Part shown: piece by piece, positions 27,470-36,136 of the stretch
Layout: each line of letters opens with the position of its first letter
Position numbering within the stretch: the stretch's first letter is position 1
DNA from: Accumulibacter appositus
GTDB taxonomy: Bacteria; Pseudomonadota; Gammaproteobacteria; Burkholderiales; Rhodocyclaceae
Assembly (NCBI RefSeq): GCF_035440685.1
Contig: NZ_DAORMW010000013.1
DNA length: 64,000 bases
Reading direction: 5' to 3' (one strand)
The notes under the pieces: generated by a model
What the model was told of the DNA's origin: nothing
Database searches by the model: none
What the model saw: only the letters and a program-made list of their open reading frames with translations
Translations under genes and position numbers: made by a program

Positions 27470-28266
27470 CCGCTCTAGTCAGGCAGTCGAGGGCTGCGGC
27501 CCACACGATCGCGCGCAAGCGGACTGATGGCTTCACACTCGCCGAACTGGCTGTGGTTCTGGTCATCGTTGCGCTGCTGGTCGGCAGCCTGCTGGTTCCG
27601 CTGTCGGCGCAGATGGACCTGCGCAATGCTGCTGATACCAGGAGGGCGCTGGCGGAGATCCGCGAAGCCTTGCTCGGTTATGCAGCGGTCAATGGCCGCT
27701 TGCCGTGCCCGGCACCCGCGACCATTGCCAGTGGCGTGGCTGGTGCCGGGCTTGAAGGCGGCTGGACGGCTTTGGGTTGTCCTAATCAAAATCAAGCTGG
27801 AGTAGTGCCGTGGGCGACACTGGGAGTCCCGGAGACCGATGCCTGGGGACGGCGCTACTCGTATCGAGTGTCTCCTTCCTTCTCCAGGATCAGTCCCGCA
27901 AACAATACCAACGAGTGCACCAATCCTCCGCCGTCGCCACCGCAGAGTGCTGCTTTCGCGCTCTGCTCGCCGGGCGACATGAATGTGTTGGCGACTGTGG
28001 GGGGCGCCCAAATTGCGGTCAGGGTGCCGGCCGTCGTGGTTTCGCACGGCAAGAACGGCAACGGTGCCTACACCGTCCTGGGAACGCAAACGCCTGCTGG
28101 TGCCGATGCCGATGAAGTGGGCAATCAGTTGATCAACGGTGGTCTCGATGCCGCCAGCTTGAATTTCGTTTACAAGAGACCAACCCCTGGCTTTGACGAC
28201 GAAGTCACGTGGATTCCACCGGGGGTGCTTTTCAGCCGGATGATCCGGGCCGGCAGGTTGCCGTAA
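27466..28266 (+). CDS. Type IV prepilin-like protein
   Basis: This 266-aa protein has a 24-residue basic leader and a class III-type prepilin site DG-FTLAELAVVLVIVALL, so prepilin peptidase should cut after Gly and Glu+5 is present. The globular part carries the LPCPAP motif and cysteine pairs. At this size it is probably a minor or tip pilin. It is the last gene of the assembly operon; a 122-bp gap with no clear terminator follows. Confidence 0.85.
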   Translation: MTALVRQSRAAAHTIARKRTDGFTLAELAVVLVIVALLVGSLLVPLSAQMDLRNAADTRRALAEIREALLGYAAVNGRLPCPAPATIASGVAGAGLEGGWTALGCPNQNQAGVVPWATLGVPETDAWGRRYSYRVSPSFSRISPANNTNECTNPPPSPPQSAAFALCSPGDMNVLATVGGAQIAVRVPAVVVSHGKNGNGAYTVLGTQTPAGADADEVGNQLINGGLDAASLNFVYKRPTPGFDDEVTWIPPGVLFSRMIRAGRLP

Positions 28267-28388
28267 GCAGTTTGCCGGCGAGGTCGCAGCTTGCGGCGGC
28301 AGCATTGCGCACTTGCTTGCATTGACCCTTGGCGTTGATTAGGGTCCAATAGGTCTATGCCTACGTTCTACCTTCCGCGAGCCGGCCG

Positions 28389-29693
28389 GTGAGTGCCGCA
28401 CGGACCTTTCTTGACCGCCTGCGAAACGCCGGCATCCGTCCCGGCGACTCCGAAGAGCTGCGTCTGCAGAAGTCTCTGCTGTTCTTCGCCACCGGTCTGA
28501 TCAGTCTGGCGTCGATGGTCTGGCTGTCAATTTACTGGCAACTCGGACCGCGTTTCTCGTCGAACCTGCCGTTTGCCCTGCAGCTGCTCCTCGTTGGGAA
28601 TCTGCTGGTCTACCTGAAGACCCTGAACTTCAACGTCTTTCGGCTGATCCAGTTGTCGCTGTTCCTGTTTACGCCCTTCGTGGCGCAGTGGAGCATCGGC
28701 AGCTTCATCACCGCCAGTGGCATCAGCCTGTGGGCTTTGCTGGCACCGATCGGTGCCGTTCTATTCATCGGCCCGCGTGCGTCCGGGGCCTGGTTTTTCG
28801 CCTATGTCTGCCTGACCACACTTTCCGGTGCTTTCGATTACTACCTCGCCGACTCGGCGAGCAGTCCGTCGATCGAAGTTCCGGCCGCGACGACGGCCTT
28901 TTTCTTTGCGCTCAACTTCACGGCCGTATCGAGCATCGTGTACCTGCTGCTGCGCTACTCGGACAGCGAAAAGCACCGCGCCCAGCAACGCCTGCAGGAA
29001 GCGCATTGCTTGCTGCAGGTCGAGCAGGAGCGTTCGGAGCGCTTGCTGCTCAACATTCTGCCGGCGCCGATCGCCGAACGCCTGAAGAATAGCAGCCAGC
29101 CGATTGCTGACGGCTTTGCCGAAGTCTCGGTGATGTTTGCCGATATTGTGAATTTCACCCGGGTCGCCGAAGGAATGACGCCACAGCAGGTTTTCGCCAT
29201 GCTCAACAAGATCTTCTCGTGCTTCGATGAGTTGGCCGAAAAGTACGGCCTGGAGAAGATCAAGACTATTGGCGATGCTTACATGGTGGCCGGCGGTCTC
29301 AACGACGAGCGCAGCGATTTTTCGGGCGCCCTCGCTGAAATGGCGCTGGAGATGTGTCGTCTGCTGCGTGATGACGCACAGCTCAACGAGATGTGTCTCG
29401 AACTACGCATCGGTATTGGTACCGGGCCGGTGGTGGCCGGTGTCGTCGGCAAGAAGAAGTTCATCTACGACTTGTGGGGCGACACCGTGAACATTGCCAG
29501 TCGGGTGACCAGCGAAGGCGTTCCCGGTGTTGTCCAGGTCGATGAGAGAAGCCATCAGCGCTTGCAGCATCGGTTCACGTTTCATCCGGCACAGATGATC
29601 TACCTGAAAGGCAAGGGAAAGATGGTTGTCTACCGGCTGATCGGTTACCGCACCGGTGGTGCCGCCGAGTCATCGCCTGCACGGGATTCCTGA
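28389..29693 (+). CDS. Membrane-bound class III adenylyl cyclase
   Basis: This 434-aa protein has about six N-terminal membrane helices (residues 28-195), a short coiled linker and a C-terminal class III cyclase domain. Metal-binding aspartates are in FADIVNF and TIGDAYMV. The substrate-specifying Lys and Asp are in LEKIKTIGD and DLWGDTVNIASRV, the latter with the transition-state Asn and Arg, which predicts ATP as substrate. It makes cAMP in response to an unknown membrane signal. Start is GTG 28389. Its 3' end overlaps the convergent histidine kinase gene by 49 bp. Confidence 0.9.
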   Translation: MSAARTFLDRLRNAGIRPGDSEELRLQKSLLFFATGLISLASMVWLSIYWQLGPRFSSNLPFALQLLLVGNLLVYLKTLNFNVFRLIQLSLFLFTPFVAQWSIGSFITASGISLWALLAPIGAVLFIGPRASGAWFFAYVCLTTLSGAFDYYLADSASSPSIEVPAATTAFFFALNFTAVSSIVYLLLRYSDSEKHRAQQRLQEAHCLLQVEQERSERLLLNILPAPIAERLKNSSQPIADGFAEVSVMFADIVNFTRVAEGMTPQQVFAMLNKIFSCFDELAEKYGLEKIKTIGDAYMVAGGLNDERSDFSGALAEMALEMCRLLRDDAQLNEMCLELRIGIGTGPVVAGVVGKKKFIYDLWGDTVNIASRVTSEGVPGVVQVDERSHQRLQHRFTFHPAQMIYLKGKGKMVVYRLIGYRTGGAAESSPARDS

Positions 29694-31420
29694 TTACCCT
29701 CGCTCCTGGCCTCCGTTCCCGGACCCGCTCTACGCAACTCGAAGCATACCTTGCCGGGCTCGTTGCAGGCCAGCCGCAGTTCGTGGCCGCCACTCTCCGC
29801 CTGGCGCGCCGCGTGATAGAGCCCAATGCCCAGCCCGTTCTCGGACGCCAGCGGCGCGCGCAGCAGGTCGGCCAGGACTTCCTCCCGGATGGCGCTACCG
29901 CTATCGCAGACACTGAGCAGAGAGGCGTCGGCGGTGAGCGCGATCTCTATCCGCAGTTCGCTTTCCGACTGCCGTTTGAGCAAGGCATTCTGCAGCAGGT
30001 TGTCGGCGACGCTGTCGAACAAGGCCGTGGGCACGAGCACTTCCGGGTCGAGATTTGCGGCGGCAAAGCTGACTGGCAGACCTGCATAGCGTTGTTGCTG
30101 GATCTTCCACCACATCGCCGCGGGCAGCGCACCGCCAGCTTCGCTGTGCGGTCTTTGCAGCTTGGCCAGTGTTTGCTGCAAGCGTTGTGTGATCTGCGGC
30201 AACTGCCGTTCGAGCAGCAGTTCGAGGCGCTTGCTGTCCTCGCCCGTGGCGGTCTGTGCCAGATAGCACAGGTTGTTGAGCGATTGCAGAAGGTTCTTGA
30301 CATCGTGGGTCAGGCGTGCGCCGGTTTCGTGGATTGCGCGCAGATAGCTGACCTGCTGCAATTCACGTGCCCGCAGTTTGGCGATGTAGTGCTCGTTGGC
30401 CAGTTGCGCCAGCAGGTGAAAATGCCAGACAAGTGCCGGGCTGAGTTTGTGACGGGTGTGCAGCGTCAGGCATAGCGGCTGCCCGGAGAAATCCTGGCGA
30501 AAGTGCTGCGACTCGCTGCCGAAAGCGCCGCTGCGTGTGCCAGCTGTCCAGGTGCCGCCTTCCACCCACGGCAGATCGAGCATTTCGGCGAGTGCTTGCG
30601 AGAGAAACTTGTCGGGATCGCTTTCACTGCTCGCCAGCGTCGTCAGGCGGTGCAGCCAGTTTTCGAACGGCAGGCCGATGGTTAGCAGGTATCGCGAGAA
30701 GAAGACGTCGATGCCGGTGAAGCCGGGGCGCGTGTTCCAGGTCCAGCCGATCAGCAGCAGCAGCAGGGCGATTGAGGTCAGGCTGTTGAATACGGCCTCG
30801 AAATAGCCAGACTGGCGGAGCAGCATGAAGGCCAGACTGCCGAGTACCAGAACGGCAATCAGCAGGAAGATGAACAGGCTGTAGAACAGGTCGACCATGG
30901 CGCTGCCTGGCCGGTCGCTATCTCTTGAAAGTGGCAGCAGGGTCATGACGACCAGGAACAGCGGCATGCCCCAGGCAAATTCACGATCCAGAGAAGGTCC
31001 GACCAGCGCCGCGTTGGCGACCACCCGTGGCACCAGCCAGAAGAGCAGCACCGCGAGCAGGTAGGCAAAAGCGATCAGGTAGAAGGTTCGCGTCGGCCGA
31101 TGATCGGTGAACATCACGCGTCCGCCGACCAGGGCGGCCAGGATTACGACCCAGACGATCAGCAGCCACCAGCCATAGAAGGCGATGCCGCAGCCGAGCG
31201 CCACGGCGATCACTGCCAGAGCGCTGAAATCGAGCCGTCGCTCGGCGTAAATGAAGGGTTGCCAGAGAATGAACAGGCCCACATCCACCAGCCAGCAGAG
31301 GGCGCCGAAAGCCCTGTCGCCTTCGGCCAAAAGTGCCAGGTGCAGCACGCCAAGCAGGGCGATCAGCAGCCAGCGCTGTCGCTGGCGCAGTACGCCGGCC
31401 AGACGCTGGAGCGGGGTCAT
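29645..31420 (-). CDS. Membrane histidine kinase
   Basis: This 591-aa protein has about nine membrane segments in the first 270 residues, a GAF-like region, and a kinase core with the H-box LTHDVKNLLQSLNN, N-box SVADNLLQNAL and G-boxes SVCDSGSAI and ENGLGIGLYHA. ATG 31420 (MTPLQRLAG) has GGAG about 8 nt upstream; longer starts at 31459 or 31549 are less likely. No response regulator is beside it. The orphan NtrC-type regulator at 14674 is the obvious candidate partner. It is divergent from the pilin gene at 31600. Confidence 0.88.
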   Translation of the reverse strand: MTPLQRLAGVLRQRQRWLLIALLGVLHLALLAEGDRAFGALCWLVDVGLFILWQPFIYAERRLDFSALAVIAVALGCGIAFYGWWLLIVWVVILAALVGGRVMFTDHRPTRTFYLIAFAYLLAVLLFWLVPRVVANAALVGPSLDREFAWGMPLFLVVMTLLPLSRDSDRPGSAMVDLFYSLFIFLLIAVLVLGSLAFMLLRQSGYFEAVFNSLTSIALLLLLIGWTWNTRPGFTGIDVFFSRYLLTIGLPFENWLHRLTTLASSESDPDKFLSQALAEMLDLPWVEGGTWTAGTRSGAFGSESQHFRQDFSGQPLCLTLHTRHKLSPALVWHFHLLAQLANEHYIAKLRARELQQVSYLRAIHETGARLTHDVKNLLQSLNNLCYLAQTATGEDSKRLELLLERQLPQITQRLQQTLAKLQRPHSEAGGALPAAMWWKIQQQRYAGLPVSFAAANLDPEVLVPTALFDSVADNLLQNALLKRQSESELRIEIALTADASLLSVCDSGSAIREEVLADLLRAPLASENGLGIGLYHAARQAESGGHELRLACNEPGKVCFELRRAGPGTEARSEGNQESRAGDDSAAPPVR

Positions 31421-31469
31421 GGGGCGCTCCTGAGCCGAAACCGGCTGCGCGCCGCGCATGCCTTCATTA

Positions 31470-31492
31470 GTCCGACTCCGGACACAAGTGTC
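31470..31492. promoter_or_regulatory. Two overlapping inverted repeats, candidate activator site
   Basis: GTCCG-N4-CGGAC (31470-31483) abuts GACAC-N2-GTGTC (31481-31492). They lie 51-73 bp upstream of the sigma-54 -24 element, within the range of upstream activator sites for NtrC-type proteins. Binding by the regulator at 14674 is inference. Confidence 0.35.
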
Positions 31493-31542
31493 GAGAATTA
31501 GACAGGTTGGAAGGGTTTTGCGCGCGGAGAAGCCAACTTTTG

Positions 31543-31559
31543 CTGGCACGAAACATGCT
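31543..31559 (+). promoter_or_regulatory. Sigma-54 promoter of the pilin gene
   Basis: CTGGCACGAAACATGCT matches the consensus YTGGCACGRNNNTTGCW at every defined position but one (A for the first T of TTGC). GG (31545) and GC (31557) are spaced exactly 12 bp, as required. It lies about 40 bp upstream of ATG 31600, leaving a leader of about 30 nt with a GGAGAACGAG ribosome binding site. Confidence 0.8.
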
Positions 31560-31599
31560 TGTTACTCCATATCACTTTTGATAAACACTGGAGAACGAG

Positions 31600-32316
31600 A
31601 TGAACCAGCTGCAACAACGACAGGCGGGTTTTACCTTGGTGGAGATTGCCATTGTACTCGTCATCATCGGCCTGCTGCTTGGCGGGGTGCTGAAGGGTCA
31701 GGAACTGATCAACAGCGCCAAGGTGAAGAACATGGTCGGCGATTTCCGTACCGTTTCGAGCATGGTCTATGGGTACCAGGACCGCTTCAAGCTCTTCCCT
31801 GGCGACCAGACGCAGGCGCAACTCAATCTGGCTTTTGGTGCCGGCGTGGGGGCAGCTTGCGCGCCGGTGGCCACCGCCGGCCTTTGCGTCCAGAACAATG
31901 GCCGCGTCGACGGCGACTGGAATGCCGGGGGGGCCGGCACTGGCGTCCTTACCGATGAAACCTCGGTTTTCTGGCAACATGTCCGTTTGGCCAATCTGGC
32001 TACCGGCGCCACGGCCCTGACCGACGTGAACTACCGTCCGCGCAATGCCGACGGCGGGTTCATCGGCATCGAGAGCGGCATCAACAACCAAGGTGTGGCC
32101 GCACCGTTCATCGCCGGCATGCGCGGATCGTTCTTCATCTGTTCGGCCGGCATCCTCGGGCGCTACGTCAAGCAGATCGACAGCACCATGGATGACGGCA
32201 ACACGGCTGGTGGTTCGGTGCAGGCGGTTCTCGATACCGCTGCCCGTGGCGCTGCGGCGGTGGCCACGGCAAACATCGCTGACGGCACACAATATACGGT
32301 CTGCTCTTCGTACTGA
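31600..32316 (+). CDS. Type IV prepilin, probable major pilin
   Basis: This 238-aa protein has a nine-residue leader and cleavage site AG-FTLVEIAIVLVIIGLLLGG with Glu+5, the classic type IV/MSHA signature. The globular part contains a C-terminal disulfide-type pair (FFICSAG..YTVCSSY). It is monocistronic, with its own sigma-54 promoter upstream and a terminator downstream, as expected for an abundant pilin made separately from the assembly operon. The strong ribosome binding site fits high expression. Confidence 0.92.
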   Translation: MNQLQQRQAGFTLVEIAIVLVIIGLLLGGVLKGQELINSAKVKNMVGDFRTVSSMVYGYQDRFKLFPGDQTQAQLNLAFGAGVGAACAPVATAGLCVQNNGRVDGDWNAGGAGTGVLTDETSVFWQHVRLANLATGATALTDVNYRPRNADGGFIGIESGINNQGVAAPFIAGMRGSFFICSAGILGRYVKQIDSTMDDGNTAGGSVQAVLDTAARGAAAVATANIADGTQYTVCSSY

Positions 32317-32385
32317 GCCTTGCCGCCGCACCGCACCGCGCTCGCTGCGGTGAGGACAGTAAGATGGGAAAGATGGATAGGGAAG

Positions 32386-32408
32386 GCCCGCAATCGGCGG
32401 GCTTTCTT
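32386..32408 (+). terminator. Rho-independent terminator after the pilin gene
   Basis: Stem GCCCGC (32386-32391), loop of 5, GCGGGC (32397-32402), then TTTCTT. It sits between convergent pilin and antiporter genes and may serve both. Confidence 0.65.
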
Positions 32409-32412
32409 GCGT

Positions 32413-34380
32413 TCACCCCTGCAGCAGGCGCTCCTCGGCGGCGCTCAAGGCGCCCGGCGTGCCGAGCAGTACGACCACATCACCGACGCCGAAGCGGGTT
32501 TCCGGCGAGGGCTCGAGGGCCCGGATCTTGCGGCGGCGGACGGCGGTCACTTCGACGCCGAGGTCCTGCAGGGCCAGCTCGCCAAGCGTCCGGCCAATGG
32601 CATGCGCCCCTTCGCCGAGCAGAATCGAATGCAGGCGCTCTTCATCGCTATCGTGCGCCTCTTCCTCGAGATCGCTCTCGCCGTGAAAAAAGCCGCGCAG
32701 GGTTTTGTAGTGGCCGACACGCGTCTGGCGGAAGTGTTCGAGCACCTGCGCGTGCGGAACGCCGAGATGGCGCAGGGCGTGCGAGGCGAGCACCATGCTC
32801 GTTTCCAGCGTTTCCGGTACGACCTCGGCCGCGCCGGCGTGCAGTAGCGCGTCGAGATCCTTTTCGTCGAGCGTGCGCACGACAATCGGCAAGTCGGGAT
32901 TGATCTGCCGAGCGTGTTCCAGCACGCGTTCGGAAACGCGCGCATCGGCAAACGAGATGATCAGCACGCTGGCGCGACTGACTCCGGCCGCGGCCAGGGT
33001 TTCGTGCCGGGCGGCGTCACCGTAGATGACGTTTTCGCCGGCGGCCGTCGCCTCTCGGATGCGCTCCGGGTCGAGGTCGAGCGCCAGATAGGTGACGTCC
33101 TGCTGGTCCATGAAGCGCGCCAGATACTGGCCGGTTCTGCCGTAGCCGCAGATCACCACGTGTTTTTCGGTGTTCATCGTCTGTGCCGCCAGTTGCGTCA
33201 TCTGCATCGAGCGCATCAGCCATTCGCTGGCCGCAAAACGAAGCACGATCTGGTTGCTGTACTGGACGATCAGCGGCGCCAGCAGCATCGACAAGACCAA
33301 CGCCGCCAGCACCGCCTGCAGGACCATTGGCGGCAGCAGCTGCAGGTGGCGCATTTCCGAGAGCAGGACGAAGCCGAATTCGCCGCCGGCACAGAGCCAC
33401 AGTCCGGTGCGCAGGGCGCCGCCGAAAGTCGAGCCGAACAGCCGCGAGAGGCCGAGAACGAGGGCAAACTTGATCGCCAGCAAAGCGCCCAGCACACCGA
33501 GCACCAGCGGCGCGTGACTGAGCACCAGCGGGATGTCGAGCATCATGCCGATGGTCACGAAGAACAGTCCCATGAGGACGTCACGAAAAGGCTTGATGTC
33601 CTCTTCGACGTGATGCCGGTACTGCGTTTCCGAGATCAGGATGCCGGCCACAAAAGCGCCCAGCGCCAGGGACAGTCCGGCCACTTCGGTCAGATAGGCG
33701 AGTCCCAGGGTAATCAGCAGGACGTTGAGCATGAATAGCTCGGCTGACTTGCCGCGGGCGACGATGAAGAACCACTTGCTCATCAGCCGCTGCCCAAAAA
33801 ACAGCACCAGTGACAGCACGACCACCGCCTTGAGCATCGCCAGGCCCATCATCGTCGCCATGCGCTCCGGCGACTCGGAGAACGAGGGAATCAGGATCAG
33901 CAGCGGCACCACGGCAATGTCCTGGAAAAGCAGGACCCCCATAACCTCGCGGCCATGTGCCTTGTCGAGTTCCATACGCTCGGTGAGCAATTTCGTAAGC
34001 ACCGCCGTCGAGGACATCGCCAGCGCACCGCCAAGAGCAACGCCTTCCTGCCAGCTCAGATCCAAGGCGGTGACGATGCCGGTGACCACGGCGATAGTCA
34101 CCAGGACCTGCAGCAGGCCGAGACCGAAGACAATGCGCTTCATCGCGTACAGCTTGGGCAGTGAGAACTCGAGGCCGATCGAGAACATCAGGAAGACGAC
34201 GCCGAACTCGGCGAGATGCTGCATGCCGCTGACGCCACCGACCAGATCGAGCGCATGCGGGCCAATCACCGTGCCGACGAGCAGATAGCCGAGCACGGGC
34301 GGAAGGTTGATGGAACGGAAGATGATGACCGATACCACCGAGGCGCCGAGCAGCATCACAATCGTGGGTAAGGTGTCCAT
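32413..34380 (-). CDS. CPA2 cation:proton antiporter with TrkA domains (KefB/KefC-like)
   Basis: This 655-aa protein has an N-terminal Na+/H+ exchanger domain with about 12 membrane helices (residues 1-385). A TrkA-N/RCK NAD-binding domain starts at HVVICGYGRTGQYLARF, and a TrkA-C domain closes the protein. Such proteins move K+ or Na+ against protons under control of nucleotide or thiol signals. I chose ATG 34380 with AGGAG close upstream. It is divergent from kdsD. No KefF/KefG-type ancillary gene is adjacent, so the specific Kef name is not assigned. Confidence 0.92.
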   Translation of the reverse strand: MDTLPTIVMLLGASVVSVIIFRSINLPPVLGYLLVGTVIGPHALDLVGGVSGMQHLAEFGVVFLMFSIGLEFSLPKLYAMKRIVFGLGLLQVLVTIAVVTGIVTALDLSWQEGVALGGALAMSSTAVLTKLLTERMELDKAHGREVMGVLLFQDIAVVPLLILIPSFSESPERMATMMGLAMLKAVVVLSLVLFFGQRLMSKWFFIVARGKSAELFMLNVLLITLGLAYLTEVAGLSLALGAFVAGILISETQYRHHVEEDIKPFRDVLMGLFFVTIGMMLDIPLVLSHAPLVLGVLGALLAIKFALVLGLSRLFGSTFGGALRTGLWLCAGGEFGFVLLSEMRHLQLLPPMVLQAVLAALVLSMLLAPLIVQYSNQIVLRFAASEWLMRSMQMTQLAAQTMNTEKHVVICGYGRTGQYLARFMDQQDVTYLALDLDPERIREATAAGENVIYGDAARHETLAAAGVSRASVLIISFADARVSERVLEHARQINPDLPIVVRTLDEKDLDALLHAGAAEVVPETLETSMVLASHALRHLGVPHAQVLEHFRQTRVGHYKTLRGFFHGESDLEEEAHDSDEERLHSILLGEGAHAIGRTLGELALQDLGVEVTAVRRRKIRALEPSPETRFGVGDVVVLLGTPGALSAAEERLLQG

Positions 34381-34491
34381 CCATCTCCTATGTCTTCGAG
34401 GTCGGTGTTGCACGGCGCGCGGAGCGCTGGCAGGCGATGAGAGCGCCTGAGCCTTCTGCTATACTCGGCGGATGATAACTGCTGTCCTCCG

Positions 34492-35475
34492 ATGAACCAA
34501 ATCCAGCCCTCGTCGAAGGCGCTCGACCTCGCGCGACAGGTTCTGCGCATTGAAGCCGACGCCGTGATGGCTTTGGCTGAGCGGATTGACGGGGCCTTCG
34601 TGGAGGCGTTGGCACTGATTCTCAACTGTCATGGCCGGGTGATCGTCAGTGGTATGGGAAAATCGGGTCATGTCGGGCGCAAGATCGCCTCGACCCTGTC
34701 AAGTACGGGCACGCCCGCGTATTTCGTTCACCCCGCCGAGGCCAGTCATGGTGATCTCGGGATGATCACCTGCGACGATGTGCTGATCGCGATTTCGAAC
34801 TCGGGCGAAAGTGCCGAATTGCTGATGATTGTACCGATCATCAAGCGCCTCGGTGCCAAGCTGATCAGCATCACCGGCAAAGCGCAGTCGGCCCTGGCCA
34901 TCGAGGCCGATGTGCACCTCGACGCGGCGGTTGCGGTGGAAGCCTGCCCACTGAATCTGGCGCCGACCGCGAGCACCACTGCGGTCCTCGCCCTTGGCGA
35001 TGCTTTGGCTGTGGCCTTGCTTGATGCGCGCGGTTTTGGCGAGGAAGACTTTGCCCGCTCGCATCCGGGTGGCAGCCTCGGTCGTCGCTTGCTGACTCAC
35101 GTTCGTGACGTCATGCGCGCCGGGCCGGCACTTCCCGCAGTCGTTGCCGAGACCAGCGTGCCAGAGGCGATTCTCGAGATCTCGCGGGGCGGCATCGGCA
35201 TGACCGCAGTGCTCACTTCCGAACGTCGGGTGATTGGCATTGTGACCGATGGCGACCTGCGACGAGCCTTCGCCAAGGGCCTCGACCTGCGATTGCTGGT
35301 GGTGGCCGACATCATGGGTCGCAAGCCGCGTGCGATCGGTCCGGACCACCTCGCGGTTGAAGCGGTTCAGATGATGGAGCAGTACAAGATCAATCAGCTC
35401 CCCGTCGTCGACGACAGTGGCATTCTGCTTGGCGCCTTGAACATGCACGACCTCTTCAAGGCAAAGGTCATCTGA
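34492..35475 (+). CDS. kdsD: Arabinose-5-phosphate isomerase
   Basis: KdsD converts ribulose-5-phosphate to arabinose-5-phosphate, the first step of KDO synthesis for LPS. At 327 aa it has an N-terminal SIS domain (GRVIVSGMGKSGHVGRKIA, TPAYFVHPAEASHGDLGM, ISNSGES) and two CBS domains (about 205-325). The SIS histidine in SHPGG-like RSHPGGSLGRRLL is present. It heads kdsD-lptC-lptA. A TATACT box lies at 34460-34465. Confidence 0.95.
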   Translation: MNQIQPSSKALDLARQVLRIEADAVMALAERIDGAFVEALALILNCHGRVIVSGMGKSGHVGRKIASTLSSTGTPAYFVHPAEASHGDLGMITCDDVLIAISNSGESAELLMIVPIIKRLGAKLISITGKAQSALAIEADVHLDAAVAVEACPLNLAPTASTTAVLALGDALAVALLDARGFGEEDFARSHPGGSLGRRLLTHVRDVMRAGPALPAVVAETSVPEAILEISRGGIGMTAVLTSERRVIGIVTDGDLRRAFAKGLDLRLLVVADIMGRKPRAIGPDHLAVEAVQMMEQYKINQLPVVDDSGILLGALNMHDLFKAKVI

Positions 35476-35543
35476 TGACGGTCGACAGCGTCATGCGGCG
35501 ACTGTCCTTGGCCTCCTCTCTGCCAGCGGAGGGCCGGCAATGA
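35475..35543 (+). pseudogene. 22-codon ORF in the place of kdsC, possible deletion remnant
   Basis: In this operon kdsC (KDO-8-phosphate phosphatase, about 170-180 aa) normally stands between kdsD and lptC. Here the space holds only a 22-codon frame. Its ATG overlaps the kdsD stop (TGATG) and its TGA overlaps the lptC ATG (ATGA). The tidy overlaps at both ends look like the start and end of kdsC left after an in-frame internal deletion. No DVDGVLTDG HAD motif remains. It could also be a chance spacer. Confidence 0.4.
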
Positions 35544-36136
35544 AGCGGTGGAGCAGCGCAGCCCTGCCGATCAGTATTCTGCTGGTGTTGGCGGCGCTGA
35601 CTTTCTGGCTACGCTATGCCACCGAATTCACGGAAAAGCCGGGTGATGGGAAGCATCGCCATGATCCTGATTACATCGTTGATGGCGTAAGCTTACGCAA
35701 GATCGGTCAGTCGGGAATCCTCGAGCACACGCTGATCGCCGACCAGATTCGTCACTATCCCGACGACGACACCACCAGCATGGATCAGCCAAAATTTGTT
35801 TACCTGCATCCGACCAGGCCGCCGGTGACCATCAGTGCTGTGCACGGCGTGATGGGCCCGAAAGGCGAGCGGGTGGATCTCAGCGAGCAGGTCGAAGTGC
35901 GCCGTGCCGGGAGCGCCAAGAACCCGCCATTGCTGGTCGAGACCTCCGAATTGACCGTGCTCACCGGTGAGGAAAAAGCATTTACCAACAGCCATGTGCT
36001 GATCACGCAGGGCGCCTCATGGGTGCAGGGGGTCGGCATGCAAGTCGATAACAAGTTGCAGACTTACTTGCTGGAATCCCAGGTCCGCGGAGAAATTGAA
36101 AGCCGTTCGGCCAAGAAAAAGAAACCACAGACATGA
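35540..36136 (+). CDS. lptC: LPS export system protein LptC
   Basis: This 198-aa bitopic protein has one N-terminal membrane helix (about 5-24) and a periplasmic jelly-roll LptC domain (ADQIRHYPDDDTTSMDQPKF, VHGVMGPKGERVDL, the FTNSHVLITQGASWVQGVGM block). It links LptBFG to LptA in the LPS bridge. It overlaps lptA by four bases. Confidence 0.92.
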   Translation: MKRWSSAALPISILLVLAALTFWLRYATEFTEKPGDGKHRHDPDYIVDGVSLRKIGQSGILEHTLIADQIRHYPDDDTTSMDQPKFVYLHPTRPPVTISAVHGVMGPKGERVDLSEQVEVRRAGSAKNPPLLVETSELTVLTGEEKAFTNSHVLITQGASWVQGVGMQVDNKLQTYLLESQVRGEIESRSAKKKKPQT

